Shown here in pieces: positions 8,566 through 19,700 of a stretch of DNA of 61,202 bases (positions are counted from its first letter, which is position 1; every line of letters begins with the position of its first letter). A program made the position numbers and the translations under genes. This DNA comes from an uncultured Acidimicrobiales bacterium (lineage in GTDB: Bacteria; Actinomycetota; Acidimicrobiia; Acidimicrobiales; SZUA-35). The notes beneath the pieces were generated by a model. That model was not told where the DNA came from. It did no database searches and saw nothing but the letters and a program-made list of their open reading frames with translations. The stretch is taken from the NCBI GenBank assembly GCA_937997485.1, contig CALKTH010000064.1, forward strand, positions 1-61,202. The letters run 5' to 3'.

Positions 8566-9495
8566 TCAGCCCATTGCGGTAAACGAGGCGGACGATCCCA
8601 AGATCTCTTCCTGCAGTCGGTCGACGATCGCCCGGTGACGTTCGTCCGCCTGTCCCGCCCGCCAGCACACGTGATGGCCACCGTGGCGTCGCTGCACGAT
8701 CGGACCGACCGGGATCAGGAGCCCTCGTTCCACCATGTCGCTCAAGAGGTGTTGCCAACCCAACGCAATGCCGTTGCCGGCAAGTGCCTCTTGGATCACG
8801 GTCGGGTAGGCGTTGTAGAGCAGTCGTGGTGGAGCCGGCGTGATCGGCTCGTCACTCGCTTCGGAGAACCACTCTGCCCACGTCATGTTCGGACGGCCGA
8901 CGTCGTCGATGTGCAGCAGGTTGTGGCCGGCCAGTTCTGCTGGCGCAGTCTCGCTCGTGAGTCCGAGCTCGGCCGCGAGGCTCGGTGCGGCGAAGGGTCG
9001 AACGGCTTCCCCGAACAGCATCGTTGACTCCCAGCCATCCCAACGGCCGGTGCCGGGCACGATGGCCAGATGCCAGTCGCTTGCGTCGAGCTCGTCACTT
9101 CGCTCGAAGATCCGAAGTTGGATCTCGGTGCCCGCCGCGGTCTCGAGCTGGTCGAGAAGCGGCACCACCCACGTGGTCGCCATCGCCGGCTGCACCGCGA
9201 AGACGAACACCTGCGACTGGGCTTCGAACTCGGCGAGCGTCCGCTCGATCGAACAGAACGACGCATCAACCGCATCGGCGAGGCTTCGCCCTTGTCTCGT
9301 GAGGACGAAGGAGCGACCTGAGCGCTCGAACAGCGGCACCTCGAGCTCTCGGGCAAGGGCGGCCATGTGACGTGACACGGCGGGCTGGCTGATCCCCAAC
9401 GCACGCGCTGCCGAGGTGAAGTCGCCGGCTGAGACCACGGCATCGAAGACGGCAAGACGGTGGAGCTGGGGAACACGCTGGACGAGCGGTCGCAT
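8566..9495 (-). CDS. LysR-family transcriptional regulator (GcvA-like)
   Basis: A 309-aa protein. The N-terminal helix-turn-helix reads LHRLAVFDAVVSAGDFTSAARALGISQPAVSRHMAALARELEVPLFERSGRSFVLTRQG, a standard LTTR domain; the rest is a periplasmic-binding-like effector domain. The start at 9495 (MRPLVQR) is preferred over the ATG at 9501 because AAGG lies 7 nt upstream. It is divergent from the FAD/GcvT fusion gene, and the 82-bp intergenic region carries a perfect T-N11-A dyad, so it probably controls that gene in response to a methylated-amine-type ligand (inference). Confidence 0.9.
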   Translation of the reverse strand: MRPLVQRVPQLHRLAVFDAVVSAGDFTSAARALGISQPAVSRHMAALARELEVPLFERSGRSFVLTRQGRSLADAVDASFCSIERTLAEFEAQSQVFVFAVQPAMATTWVVPLLDQLETAAGTEIQLRIFERSDELDASDWHLAIVPGTGRWDGWESTMLFGEAVRPFAAPSLAAELGLTSETAPAELAGHNLLHIDDVGRPNMTWAEWFSEASDEPITPAPPRLLYNAYPTVIQEALAGNGIALGWQHLLSDMVERGLLIPVGPIVQRRHGGHHVCWRAGQADERHRAIVDRLQEEILGSSASFTAMG

Positions 9496-9510
9496 GTCCA
9501 TACCTTATGC

Positions 9511-9525
9511 ATAACCACGCGTTAT
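9511..9525. promoter_or_regulatory. Candidate LysR operator (T-N11-A dyad)
   Basis: ATAAC-CACGC-GTTAT is a perfect 5-bp inverted repeat whose inner 13 nt (9512-9524) fit the T-N11-A box of LTTR regulators exactly. An overlapping palindrome TTATGCATAA (9505-9514) lies alongside, covering the regulator's own Shine-Dalgarno region. Location between the divergent lysR and oxidase genes is the classical LTTR arrangement. Confidence 0.6.
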
Positions 9526-9582
9526 GAATGGCGTGCAGCATTGCGCCTTGTGGCAGACCCCCGGCCCCCACAGAATGGCGCC

Positions 9583-12024
9583 ATGAACGCCCCAAACCAG
9601 AAGAGCCTCCCGACCCGAGCGCGTGTTGTTGTGATCGGAGGAGGCGTGGGCGGTGCAAGCACCTTCTACCACCTCACGACGCATGGATGGAGCGACGTCG
9701 TCCTCATCGAGCGGGACGAGTGGGCCTCGGGGACAACCTGGCACTCAGCCGGGCAGGTCACGCAGTTCGGCACGGTGCAAACCATGGTCGGGCTCAAGAA
9801 GTACTCATGCGAGCTCTACGCCAGGCTCGCCGCCGACCCCGATCGTCCCATCACGTACCGCAGCCACGACGGCGGTATCCGCCTCGGCTACAGCCAGCAC
9901 GACCGCGACGGGTACGAACACTTCGTCGGCATGGCCGCAGGCATGGGCGTCGACTTCGAAGTCATCGGCCCGAACGAGATGGCTGAACGTCATCCGCTCC
10001 TCGACGTCTCGGGATTGACCTGCGGCCTGTGGGATCCCGTCGACGGCGACATCGATCCAACCGGTCTCACCGTGGGACTCGTTCATGCCGGCCGCAAGAA
10101 CGGCGGCGAGGCCCACCGATTCACCGATTGCGAGGGCCTCACTCAGACCGCCGAGGGCTGGATCGTCCACACCAACCGGGGCGACATCGAATGCGAGAGC
10201 ATCGTCAACGCCGGTGGCTATCGAGTGCATCAGGTCGGCAACTTCTATGGACTCGAACACGCCGTCTCTTCGATGGAGCATCAGTTCTTCCTCACCGAAG
10301 AGCTACCCGAACTGGCCGAGCTCGGACACCGAGTTCCGCTGATTCGCGATCCCGGCGACGATTTCTACAGCCGTCAGGAGCACCACGGTCTGCTCGTTGG
10401 CATCTACGAGCAGGGATGCAAGACGTGGGGGCGGGAGCACATCCCGGTCGACTTCGCCAACAAGCTGGAGCCACCAGATCTGAACCGTCTCGAAGACAAC
10501 ATGATGCGGGTCTTCGACCGTCTGCCGGTGCTGCAGACGGCCGGCATCTCGTCCGTCGTCAACGGACCCATCACCTACTCCGGCGATGGCGTTCCGCTCG
10601 TCGGCCGGCTGCCTGGACGCCGCAACGCCTATTGCATGCTCGGCTTGCGGGCCGGCGTGGGCGAGGGTGGTGGCCTCGGAAAGGTACTGGCCGAGATCAT
10701 CGTGAATGGTCAGTCAGAGTGGGACACCTGGGTGCTCGATCCACGGCGATTCACCGAGTACGCCGACGAGGCCTACGCATCCAAGAAGGCCGTCGAGGAG
10801 TACCAGCGAGAGTTCGTTTTCGATCACCCCGACGAGCACCGTCCGGCAGGCCGTGACGCCAAAACCACACCGCTCACCGACGTGCTGCGCGACGCCGGCG
10901 CTGAGTTCGGAGCCATCAACGGCTGGGAGCGCAGCCTCTACTTCCATCCGGACGAGAGCGACTTCGAGCACGTGCCTTCCTTCCGGTTCTCGACCTTCCA
11001 CGATCAAGTCGGTGTTGAAGCCAACGCAGTCCGCGACAACGTGGGCGTGGTCGAGATCAGTGGCTTCACTCGCTTCCTCGTCGAGGGGCCTGGAGCCGTT
11101 GAGTGGTTCGATGGTCTTTCGGCCGGTCGGATGCCTGCCGCCGGTCGGTGCGCCCTCGCCTACGTGAGCGACGAACAGGGTCGATTCCTTTCCGAGTTCA
11201 CGATCTCCCGACTCGCCGAGGACCGCTTCTGGCTCACCAGCGCAGCCGCGGCCGAGTGGCACGATCTCGATGTCCTGACCGACGCCAACCCGCCTGAGAG
11301 CGTCACGGTCACAAACCTCACGCACGACCACAACGCGCTCATGATCGCGGGACCCAACGCCCGCTCTGTGCTGACGAAGATCGCCGACGCACCACTCGAT
11401 AACGCTTCCTTCCCCTGGCTCGGCGTCCGGACCATCAACATCGCAGAGCACGAGATCACGGCCTTGCGTGTCAGCTTCACCGGCGAACTCGGCTGGGAAC
11501 TCCACATGCCCATGGCGGCCTCGGTACCAGTGTGGGAGGCGATCCATACCGCTGGCGCCGAGCACGGCATCATCAACTTCGGACTTCTGGCCACCGAGTC
11601 CATGCGGATGGAGAAGAACTATCCGGCATGGAAGAGTGATCTCCACACCGAGATCACCGTGCTCGAAGCCGGTCTCGATCGATTCGTGAACCTGGAGAAG
11701 GACTTCCAGGGTCGGGACGCCATTGTCGCCCAGCGGGAAGCCGGGCATCGGCGAGTGTGGGTGGCCCTCGAGATCGACAATGACGAGGCCGCCGCGCACA
11801 TCGGCGATCCGATCATGGCCGGCGAGACGATCGTTGGCGTGGTCACGAGCGGCGCCTACGGCCACACCATGGGGATCAACATCGCCATGGGCTACATCGA
11901 GCCCGACTTCGCTGATGCTGGCACAGAGCTCACCGTCCGCATCATTGGGGAACACTCCCCCGCCGTCGTGCGAACCGGACCGATGTTCGACCCAGCACAC
12001 GAACGCCCGAGAGCAGACACCTGA
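9583..12024 (+). CDS. FAD-dependent oxidoreductase fused to GcvT-type folate domain (dimethylglycine/sarcosine dehydrogenase-like)
   Basis: An 813-aa protein; the ATG at 9583 (MNAPNQKSLPTRARVVVIGGG) begins just before the Rossmann GGGVGGASTFYHL motif. The N-terminal DAO half carries GTTWHSAGQVTQFG, whose His lines up with the flavinylated His of the dimethylglycine dehydrogenase/oxidase family. It ends with GDGVPLVGRLPGRRNAYCMLGLRAGVGEGGG. The C-terminal half (from about residue 440) is a GcvT-like aminomethyltransferase: GVVEISGFTRFLVEGPGA, MIAGPNARSVL, RVSFTGELGWELHMP, and the C-terminal barrel with GVVTSGAYGHTMGINIAMGYI. Such enzymes oxidise N-methyl groups and pass C1 units to tetrahydrofolate. 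Substrate (dimethylglycine, sarcosine or similar) is not decided by sequence. Confidence 0.92.
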   Translation: MNAPNQKSLPTRARVVVIGGGVGGASTFYHLTTHGWSDVVLIERDEWASGTTWHSAGQVTQFGTVQTMVGLKKYSCELYARLAADPDRPITYRSHDGGIRLGYSQHDRDGYEHFVGMAAGMGVDFEVIGPNEMAERHPLLDVSGLTCGLWDPVDGDIDPTGLTVGLVHAGRKNGGEAHRFTDCEGLTQTAEGWIVHTNRGDIECESIVNAGGYRVHQVGNFYGLEHAVSSMEHQFFLTEELPELAELGHRVPLIRDPGDDFYSRQEHHGLLVGIYEQGCKTWGREHIPVDFANKLEPPDLNRLEDNMMRVFDRLPVLQTAGISSVVNGPITYSGDGVPLVGRLPGRRNAYCMLGLRAGVGEGGGLGKVLAEIIVNGQSEWDTWVLDPRRFTEYADEAYASKKAVEEYQREFVFDHPDEHRPAGRDAKTTPLTDVLRDAGAEFGAINGWERSLYFHPDESDFEHVPSFRFSTFHDQVGVEANAVRDNVGVVEISGFTRFLVEGPGAVEWFDGLSAGRMPAAGRCALAYVSDEQGRFLSEFTISRLAEDRFWLTSAAAAEWHDLDVLTDANPPESVTVTNLTHDHNALMIAGPNARSVLTKIADAPLDNASFPWLGVRTINIAEHEITALRVSFTGELGWELHMPMAASVPVWEAIHTAGAEHGIINFGLLATESMRMEKNYPAWKSDLHTEITVLEAGLDRFVNLEKDFQGRDAIVAQREAGHRRVWVALEIDNDEAAAHIGDPIMAGETIVGVVTSGAYGHTMGINIAMGYIEPDFADAGTELTVRIIGEHSPAVVRTGPMFDPAHERPRADT

Positions 12025-12129
12025 CACAACTGTTTGATCGCGGATTCTCGGTAGTGAGTGCGATTTCGAACGCTACGGAGAGGTGAGTACCTCTCGTCCG
12101 GCGCAATCCAGCGTGGTTGAATCAGATTC

Positions 12130-13005
12130 GTGATCGATCTCATGCCGTTCCTCGACGACCGCCGTGTCTCCGCTGGCCAGTTCGAGCTGCGATGTCGAGT
12201 TGGCGGCAACGAGGAAGGAAACCCGCTGCTGCTTCTCCACGGCTACCCGCAGACGCATTCCTGTTGGCATCGGATCGCCCCCGAGCTAGCGCAGACCCAC
12301 CGGCTCATCGTCCCGGACCTTCCCGGATACGGCGACAGCTCGTTCGTCGAACCTGACGACGGCAACGTCGTCTACTCCAAGCGCTCGATGGCCGAGACGC
12401 TCATCGCGATGATGAACGAACTCGGCATCGGCACCTTCGGCGTGGTCGCTCATGACCGCGGAGCCAGAGTCGCCTACCGGATGGCCCTCGACCACCCCGA
12501 TCGAATCACCACGATCGCAGTGATCGACATCATCCCGACCATCGACGAGTGGGCGCTGTTCGACAAGGACGAGTCAATCGCAAACTTCCACTGGCCCTTT
12601 CTCGCCCAGACCGGCGGCCTCGCCGAGACAATGATCTCAGCGGACCCCGAGTACTTCGTACAGCAGCTTCTCGAACGCTGGGCTGTCAACGCGGACAGCC
12701 TCGATTCTCACGCCATCGAGGAGTACGTGAGGTGCTTCTCGAAAGAAGAAGTCATCCGAGCGACCTGCGCTGACTACCGGGCTGGAGCAACCATCGATGC
12801 CATCCACGACGAGGAGAGTCTGCGGGCGGGCCGGTCCATCGCCTGCCCGCTGCTGGTTGTAGCCAGCGCTGGGCGCGGCGACTTGATAGACGCGTGGTCG
12901 CAGTGGGCGGACAACGCCACCGGAGCGGTCCTGGCAGGGGGCCACTTTCTTGCAGAGGAGGCGCCCGCCGATCTCCTCGCCTGTCTGCGAACGTTCCAAC
13001 AGTGA
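12130..13005 (+). CDS. Alpha/beta hydrolase, fluoroacetate-dehalogenase-like
   Basis: A 291-aa protein (GTG at 12130; an in-frame ATG at 12142 is possible). Key features of the fluoroacetate dehalogenase/epoxide hydrolase branch: oxyanion-hole HGYPQTHSCWH, nucleophile Asp in VVAHDRGARVAYRMALDHP (an Asp, not a Ser), the Arg directly after it, HWPFLAQTGGLAE with the His-Trp pair typical of haloacid-binding members, and the catalytic His in AGGHFLAEEAPADL. Substrate could be a haloacetate or another ester or epoxide. The gap of about 105 bp upstream suggests its own promoter. Confidence 0.82.
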   Translation: MIDLMPFLDDRRVSAGQFELRCRVGGNEEGNPLLLLHGYPQTHSCWHRIAPELAQTHRLIVPDLPGYGDSSFVEPDDGNVVYSKRSMAETLIAMMNELGIGTFGVVAHDRGARVAYRMALDHPDRITTIAVIDIIPTIDEWALFDKDESIANFHWPFLAQTGGLAETMISADPEYFVQQLLERWAVNADSLDSHAIEEYVRCFSKEEVIRATCADYRAGATIDAIHDEESLRAGRSIACPLLVVASAGRGDLIDAWSQWADNATGAVLAGGHFLAEEAPADLLACLRTFQQ

Positions 13006-13042
13006 AGCGCACGAAAACCTCGTCGTGTGCCACCCTGGCCCG

Positions 13043-13771
13043 ATGTCTGAATGGATAGAGATCGGATCTGTCGTCAAGCTGCAGATCCAGCGTGAGCGCC
13101 TGAGTGTGGCGCGTATCGACGGCGGGGTGGGCAAGAGATACGACCCATCGGGACTGCTCGGCGTTGACCAACTCGGCCTCACACCGCAGGGCGTGATCGG
13201 CCGCCATCTCACCATCCCGGGAGATCCCGACAGCGGCGGCTGGATGATGGACGTCCACAGCAAGATCCATCCTGACGGATCCGCCTTCACACCGGGACGG
13301 GCGCTCTCGATCGGCTTCACCTCCCACTACCAGGCGATGGCGGAACGTTTCGGTGAGGCGCCGCTTGGCGTCGCGGGCGAGAACATCATCGTGGCCTGCG
13401 ACCGCATGCTGACGATCGGCGATCTTGGAGGTGGGCTCCGGCTGGAGACGGCCGGCTATTCGTCGGCCGACACCACGATCCCTGCGGGTGAGGTCTTCCT
13501 CGACCAACCGAAGCCGGCCGCGCCCTGCGTGCCCTTCTCACGTTTCATGCGGCAGGCCCGATCCCGCGTCGCCGGCCTCGAGATCAGCCACGCTGACGAC
13601 TCCGCCGATGAGGTCGCTCCCGATCGAGACTTCCTGCGCAAGGGCATGCGAGGCTTCGTGATGCGCCTCGACGACCTGAACACAGGCACTGCCTCGGCCG
13701 GTCCGAATGACGCGACCACCGACGTGCACATCATCGAGCTCGGCGCGTCGCTCTGGGCTCGAGCTCGCTGA
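13043..13771 (+). CDS. MOSC-domain-like protein
   Basis: A 242-aa protein; the ATG at 13043 (MSEWIEIGSVVKLQIQ) is preferred over the longer in-frame start, which would overlap the upstream hydrolase. Traits of the MOSC superfamily: an early LTPQGVIGRHL segment, an APLGVAGENIIV block (matching the GENL/I motif), a 'P.APCVPFSRFM' segment with the conserved Cys used as a sulfur or metal ligand, and DFLRKGMRGFVMRL near the C-terminus. MOSC proteins act in molybdenum-cofactor sulfuration or molybdoenzyme reactions, but no Moco gene lies nearby, so function is open. Confidence 0.65.
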   Translation: MSEWIEIGSVVKLQIQRERLSVARIDGGVGKRYDPSGLLGVDQLGLTPQGVIGRHLTIPGDPDSGGWMMDVHSKIHPDGSAFTPGRALSIGFTSHYQAMAERFGEAPLGVAGENIIVACDRMLTIGDLGGGLRLETAGYSSADTTIPAGEVFLDQPKPAAPCVPFSRFMRQARSRVAGLEISHADDSADEVAPDRDFLRKGMRGFVMRLDDLNTGTASAGPNDATTDVHIIELGASLWARAR

Positions 13772-13787
13772 CCGTCGAGGAACGGTC

Positions 13788-16700
13788 TCAATCCTCGAGT
13801 GGTGTGTGGAGGGCGAACATGCGAAGCGCCGTACCGGCGCCCAGCAGCAGCACGGCGAGGAAGAAGATCCGCTGTGCCTCACCACCAGTCACGGGCAGGC
13901 GAGGAACCGTCTGGAGCGGTGGTGCCAGCCCGAAGTCCAGCGTGCGAACGTCGTCTCCCGGGGCGACGGTCGTCGTGGCGGCGCCGTCGAGCTGTGCATC
14001 CGGATCGCTGACGAGGTTGAGATCGGCTGGCACCGTTGCCATGTCGATCTCGACGGTGTAGGTCCCGGGGCGCAGGTCGTCGAAGAGGTACGAGCCATCG
14101 CTGAGCGTGACTGTCACACCAACGAGCACACCGTTCTCATCACGGAGGCGGACGGTCACGCCGGCCACCACCGCTTCGCCCGCGTCTTGGACGCCGTCAC
14201 GGTCGGTGTCGATCCACACCCGATCACCAATCGAGGCGGGCTCGACCGCCGGGATGTCACCAGCATCAGTGACACCAGACGAAACCGTGGCATCGAGTGA
14301 GATGGGACCGTTCGGAATGAGGTCTCCGGGCAGATCCGCCGGGTCGATCGTGATCGTGTAGTCGCCGGCGGGCAGACCATCGATCGACCAGCTGCCGTCG
14401 GGTTCGGTCGTCGCGGTGAACACGACGTCGCCGTCGGGTCCGTCGAACGTGACCGTGACGGGGATGCCGCCCAGGCCGGTCTCGGAGCCATCACGGGTTC
14501 CGTCGCCATCGCCGTCGGTGAAGACGGTGCCAACGAGAGCACCCTCGCCAGTCACGCCGAAGTCCTGGTCTCGGTTGATCTCGCCCTCGACGAGATCAAT
14601 CACGGAGGAGGAAGCGGCGGCGCCGCTGTCGCCCTCGGCGTCGATACTCGGGACAACACCGGCCCAAAGATCGGCCTCGTCATACGTCACGCTGGTCGGC
14701 CCGCTGGGCAGGCCGGGGAGCAGATAGGTGCCATCCGCCATCGTGGCGATAGGGAACGAGAGGTCATCGGTCGTTCCGAGAACACCGTCGACGCCAGCGC
14801 TCGTCACGACCATCGAAACGCCTCCGATGCCGGGCTCGCCAGCATCTGGCGACCCGTTGCCGTTCTGGTCGAGCCAGATGAAGTCGCCGACGCCAGCGGA
14901 ACCGACGTAGCCGAAGTTCTGATCGAGGTCGTCCTCACCGGCACCAAGGGTGACGGCGGACATCGAGTCATCAATGTTGTCGGGATCGGCCGTCGGGGTG
15001 ACACCGTTCGGAAGATTGGAGATCTCGACGGTGAACTCACCGGCTGGCAAGTTCTCGAAGAGGTACGAGCCGTCATCGGCCACGGTCGTGGTGTACACCA
15101 CATCGTCGGTCCCACCGGCAACGCCGTCAGGTCCAAGGAAGGTCAGGGTGACAGTGGCGCCTTCAATTCCGGGCTCGGGCGGCGCTTCAGGGTCCGTGCT
15201 GCGCACGCCGTCGCCGTCGGTGTCGAACCAGACCGTGTCGCCGATCGAGCCAGTGCCAATCAAGCCGAAGTCCTGGTCGAGGTTGTCGGCCAGGGTTCCG
15301 GCGCCGAGCGTGACGAGTGCGGCGCCATCGGCCGCACCGGCGTCGGGGTCGACCGAGCTGATCAGACCGGCGGGGAGTGTGGAGACATCAACAGCGACGG
15401 AGAACTCACCCTCGGGCAATCCCTCGAACAGGTAGTTGCCGTTGGTATCCGTGGTCGTGCGCACCGTGAGATCGTCGTCGCCACCCGCGACGCCGTCAGG
15501 TCCGAACCAGGTGAGCACGACATCGACGCCAGCAAGGCGAGGATCGGTGGCACCGTCATCGGCTCCGTTGTTGTCGGCATCGATGTAGAGCGTGTCGCCG
15601 ATGGTGCCGTTGCCGGCGTAACCAAAGTCTTGGTTCACATCGAAATTGGTCAGCGTGACGGCGGAGCTGCCATCGGGCGCCACGATGCCGGATTCGGAAT
15701 CGAACGTCGCCGACATGCCGGCAGGAACACCGTCGGTGACTTCAACGATGTAGTTGCCGTCGGGCACGTCGGTGACCGTCCAGTCGCCGTCACCGTCGGT
15801 CGTAGTGGTGAAGACCTGATCGTCGGTGCCGGCAATGCCATCGGGGCCCAGGTAGGTCACGGTGATTTCCACACCGTTGATGCCGACCTCGTTCGCATCT
15901 TGGATGCCGTCACGGTTCATGTCCCACCAGACACGGTCGCCGATGGAGGAGTCGACATCGAAGCCAAAGTCCTGGACCTCGTTGATCTCGCCGTCGCCCA
16001 GGGTGAGCTCAGACTGGCTGTCGCCCACTGCAGGCGTCGCCGGATCATCCGGATCTTGGGTGTTGACCGCTCCGGCAGGAACACCATCGGTGATCTCCAC
16101 CCGGTACGGGGCAGGCGGCAGGTTCTCGAAGCTGTACTCGCCGTTCGAGTCCGTCACATCCGTGAAGGTCACATCGTCGAGCGTGTCGAGCAGACCATCG
16201 GGTCCTGCATAGGTGAGGGTGACGGTGACGTTCTCGATGCCAGGCTCGGCGTTCGGTCCGACCGTGGCCTGTTCTCCATCGCCGCTGCGATCGAGGTAGA
16301 CCGTGTCGCCGATGGAGCCAGTGCCAGCGATGCCGAAGTCTTGGCCGTCGTTGGTTTCACCAGTCGTCAAGGTGACCAGCGATTCGCCATCGACGGGGCC
16401 TGTGTCGGGATCCGAGACGACGTCGAAGCCCGTGGGCAACGTGGTGCCCGCCGGATCGATCTCGACAGAGAAATCGCCAGCAGGGAGGTTCGTGACTTCC
16501 CAGGCGCCGTTGGCGTCGGTGGTGTCGGCGTAAACAACATTGTCAGCGGTTGTGGTGAGGTCGCCGTCGGGGCCGGCCCAGGTCACTTCCACGACAACGC
16601 CAGGAACGCCGGGCTCGGTGCCGTTCTGCGAGCCGTCGAGATCCTGATCGAACCACACGGTGTCGCCGACGGAGCCAGAGCCGTTGTAGCCGAAGTCGAC

Positions 16701-19700
16701 GTCCCGCTTGGCCTCGTCTTCGCCGAGCGTGCCCGTCCACTGGGAGTCAGGACCAACGAGCAAGTCGTCGAGGTCGTACGTCTCGGAGAGACCAGCGGGG
16801 AGATCGGCGGTGTCGACGACCACGTCGTAGAGGCCGCCGGGAAGATCGCGCAGACCCCAGAAACCACCGGTGGCGGTGAGGCGGGGGTACGTGACGTTGT
16901 CGCCGGTCGTGGTGAGGTCGCCATCAGGTCCGGCCCACGTGATTGTGAGGTCGATGCCGTCGAGGCCAGGCTCGTTGGGCGTTTGGATGCCGTCGTTGTT
17001 GAGGTCCAACCAAATGCGGTTTCCGAGCGAGGCAAGGTCGAGCTCGATTCCAACGGTGTCTGCGACCACGTCAGAGCCGGTGCCCCCGTACTCGGCGTAC
17101 GTCACGCCGCTGTTGGCGGGCAGGTTACGAGTTGCGGCTGGCACGCCGAAGTAAGAGGGAACGTCCGCGGTGTTACTCAGTTCGAATCCGGCGACCTCGG
17201 CCGATTCGTCCAGATCGGGCACGGTCAGTTCGTAGGTAATGGTGGCCGTGCCACCGTTGGCTGCGATCGGCCCGGCGATCGTCCAGCTCAAGGTTCCGTC
17301 CGAAGGGTCGCCGTCCGTGTTGGTTGCGCCGACGGCCGGGAGAGTTGTGTCGTTGAAGGCGAGCAGGCGAGCGTCGGGCGTGTCAGAAACGACCACGTCG
17401 TAGGCGGGTGCGGTGCCCGAGTTCGTGACGGTGACCGAGAAGGTCAGTGTCTCCTCGGGCGTTGCTCGACGGTTGTCGGTGTCGCCAACCTGGCCGACCA
17501 CGTTCTTGTTGATCGTCACCGACGGCTCAACGATGTCAACGGGGTGCGTGCCCGGATCCGACTGCACGTCGTACGTCACTGCCGAGGGCACCGAGGTGGG
17601 CGTGCCCGTTGTCTTGTTCGTCTGGTTGACACCGAACCACGCAGCGTTGGTCAGCGTCTCACCGTCCGAAGCCGTGTCTCGAACGATGGCCGTGTAGGTC
17701 AGCGTCAACGTTCGGTCCGAAGTGGAGCCGGTCGTGATGTCACCAATCCAGAATCCGAGGTTGCCGGTGTCGCCAGCGGCGTTCAGCGCCGACGCGGTGA
17801 GGTCGGGCGTGCAGGGGGCAGAGCCGGGAGATTCGCAGGTGACGCCGGTGAGGGCGCCGAACTCGAGCCCAGCAGGAAGGGTGTCGAAGACGATGGCATC
17901 GAAGCCGATGACGCCACCGGGCAGCGTCGCTTCAACGGTGTAGGTGATGACCTCACCGATCGTGGCGGAGCCGGGCGTGCCGGTCTTCACGACTGACGTG
18001 CCAGGTGCGGTCAAGGTGACGGCGGAGGTTGCGGAGTAGCCGGGAACACCGAGGAGATCCGCAGTGGCTGCATCTCGTTCACCCGCAGCGGCGCCAGCGA
18101 GCGAGGTACCGGTGACCGTTGCCGAGTTGACGATGCCCGATCCGCCCACGAGCGGATTCGCGATGCGGACGTGGTAGGTCAAGACCTGATCGGTGGACCC
18201 GATGGAAGCGAAGTCCCACCTGATCGTGTCGGTGTCATCGTCCCAGGTGCCACCAGCAACGGCGGCGCCATCGGCCACGTCTGCGCCGCCGGGTCCGGTG
18301 ATCGGAATCAGGTCGGGGGAGAGCGTGTCGATCACGACAACATCGAAGGCCGTCGCTCCGTCGTTGCCGACGGTGATCGTGTATTCGACCTCATCGCCAG
18401 GCTCGACATCGCCATCCGCATCGTCGGAGACCTTGTCGATGTTGAGCGCAGGCTCGACGATCGTCGTGTTCTGACCGCGATTGCGGTTGCGAGTTCCGTC
18501 CCAGTTGAGGTTCGCCGCGTTGCGACGCACCACCGGCGTGTCCACATCTCGCACGTTCGATGCGATGTTCGTGACGACCGAGGTGACGGTGACGGCCACG
18601 ATGTCGTCGCCGCTACCCGCTGCGTTCACGTAAGGAGTCGGGAAGGTCACGGAGAAGCCGTTGGCGTCGTTCGTGAAGGTGAACCCGACCGGAAGTGCTG
18701 CGCCGTTCAACGTGGCGACGGCGTTGGTGATCTCGATGCCCGTGGGCATCCCGTCGGACAGCACCATGTCCGTGGTGGTGGTTCCTTCCGGAACAACGGC
18801 GGTCACGAGGTAGGTGACGGTCTCACCGATGGTCGCTTGCGAGTTGTTGTTACCGCCGCTGCCTGACGACACCGACGTGGCACGACTCTTCGTGAGCGTT
18901 GCGCCCTCGATCGTGAGTCGTGCGGTGTCATCGGGGCCCGAGCCCTGATCAATGAAGGTGCCGCGATTGGTCTCGATCTGATACGACGTGACCGACGCGC
19001 TGTTGTTCAACTGATCCAACGGGTTGAACGTCGAGGGAACCGTCATCTGGTAGCTGAGAGACAAGGACCCGCCGGCCGGAACGGTCTGGCCCGTCCAGGT
19101 CAGCGTGCTGCGACCCGTGGCCGGGTCGCTACATGCCGCACCGCCGAGCGCTGTGATGTCGGCACAAACGATGCCCGTCGGAAGGCGGTCGACGATGACC
19201 GCGTTGACTGCGTCCTGGTCACCGGAGTTGGACGTGGCGACGGTGTAAGTCACGACATCGCCACCGGTCGCCGTTTCCGGGCTGACGCTCTTGTCCATGG
19301 CAAGGATGGGCTCCATGAACTCGGCATCGGCGTTGTCCCGAAGCTGGAACAGGCTGCGGTCCGTGTTGACGAAGCTGAACTTCATCAGGTTGGAGAGAAT
19401 GTCCTCGTCCGCAGCAGGAATGGCTTCACCGATCAGCGTCGAAACGACCACCTCGAAGACATCTCCAGTCGGATCAGCGTTTTGGAGATCCCAGACGAGC
19501 ACACCGTCGGCTTCATCGGTGTTGTCGTAGACAACGCCAGCGCCGAAGTTGTCGTTGGCACCACGCTGCTGGCTCTCGAACGTGAAGCCGCTGGGGAGGA
19601 AGTCCTTCACGAGGGGGTCGAGCGTGACGAGGTTCGCCGGGAAGTTGACCTGCAAGCGCCAGCACACCCGATCGCCGGCGCCGTAGGACTGGCCGAGCAG

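Noticed and set aside
10714..12027. 437-codon minus-strand frame opposite the FAD/GcvT fusion
   Set aside because: Shadow; the plus-strand enzyme has full-length domain agreement.
15630..17996. 788-codon plus-strand frame opposite the giant surface protein
   Set aside because: Antisense shadow of the repeats; it lacks a domain and follows the codon bias of the minus-strand gene.
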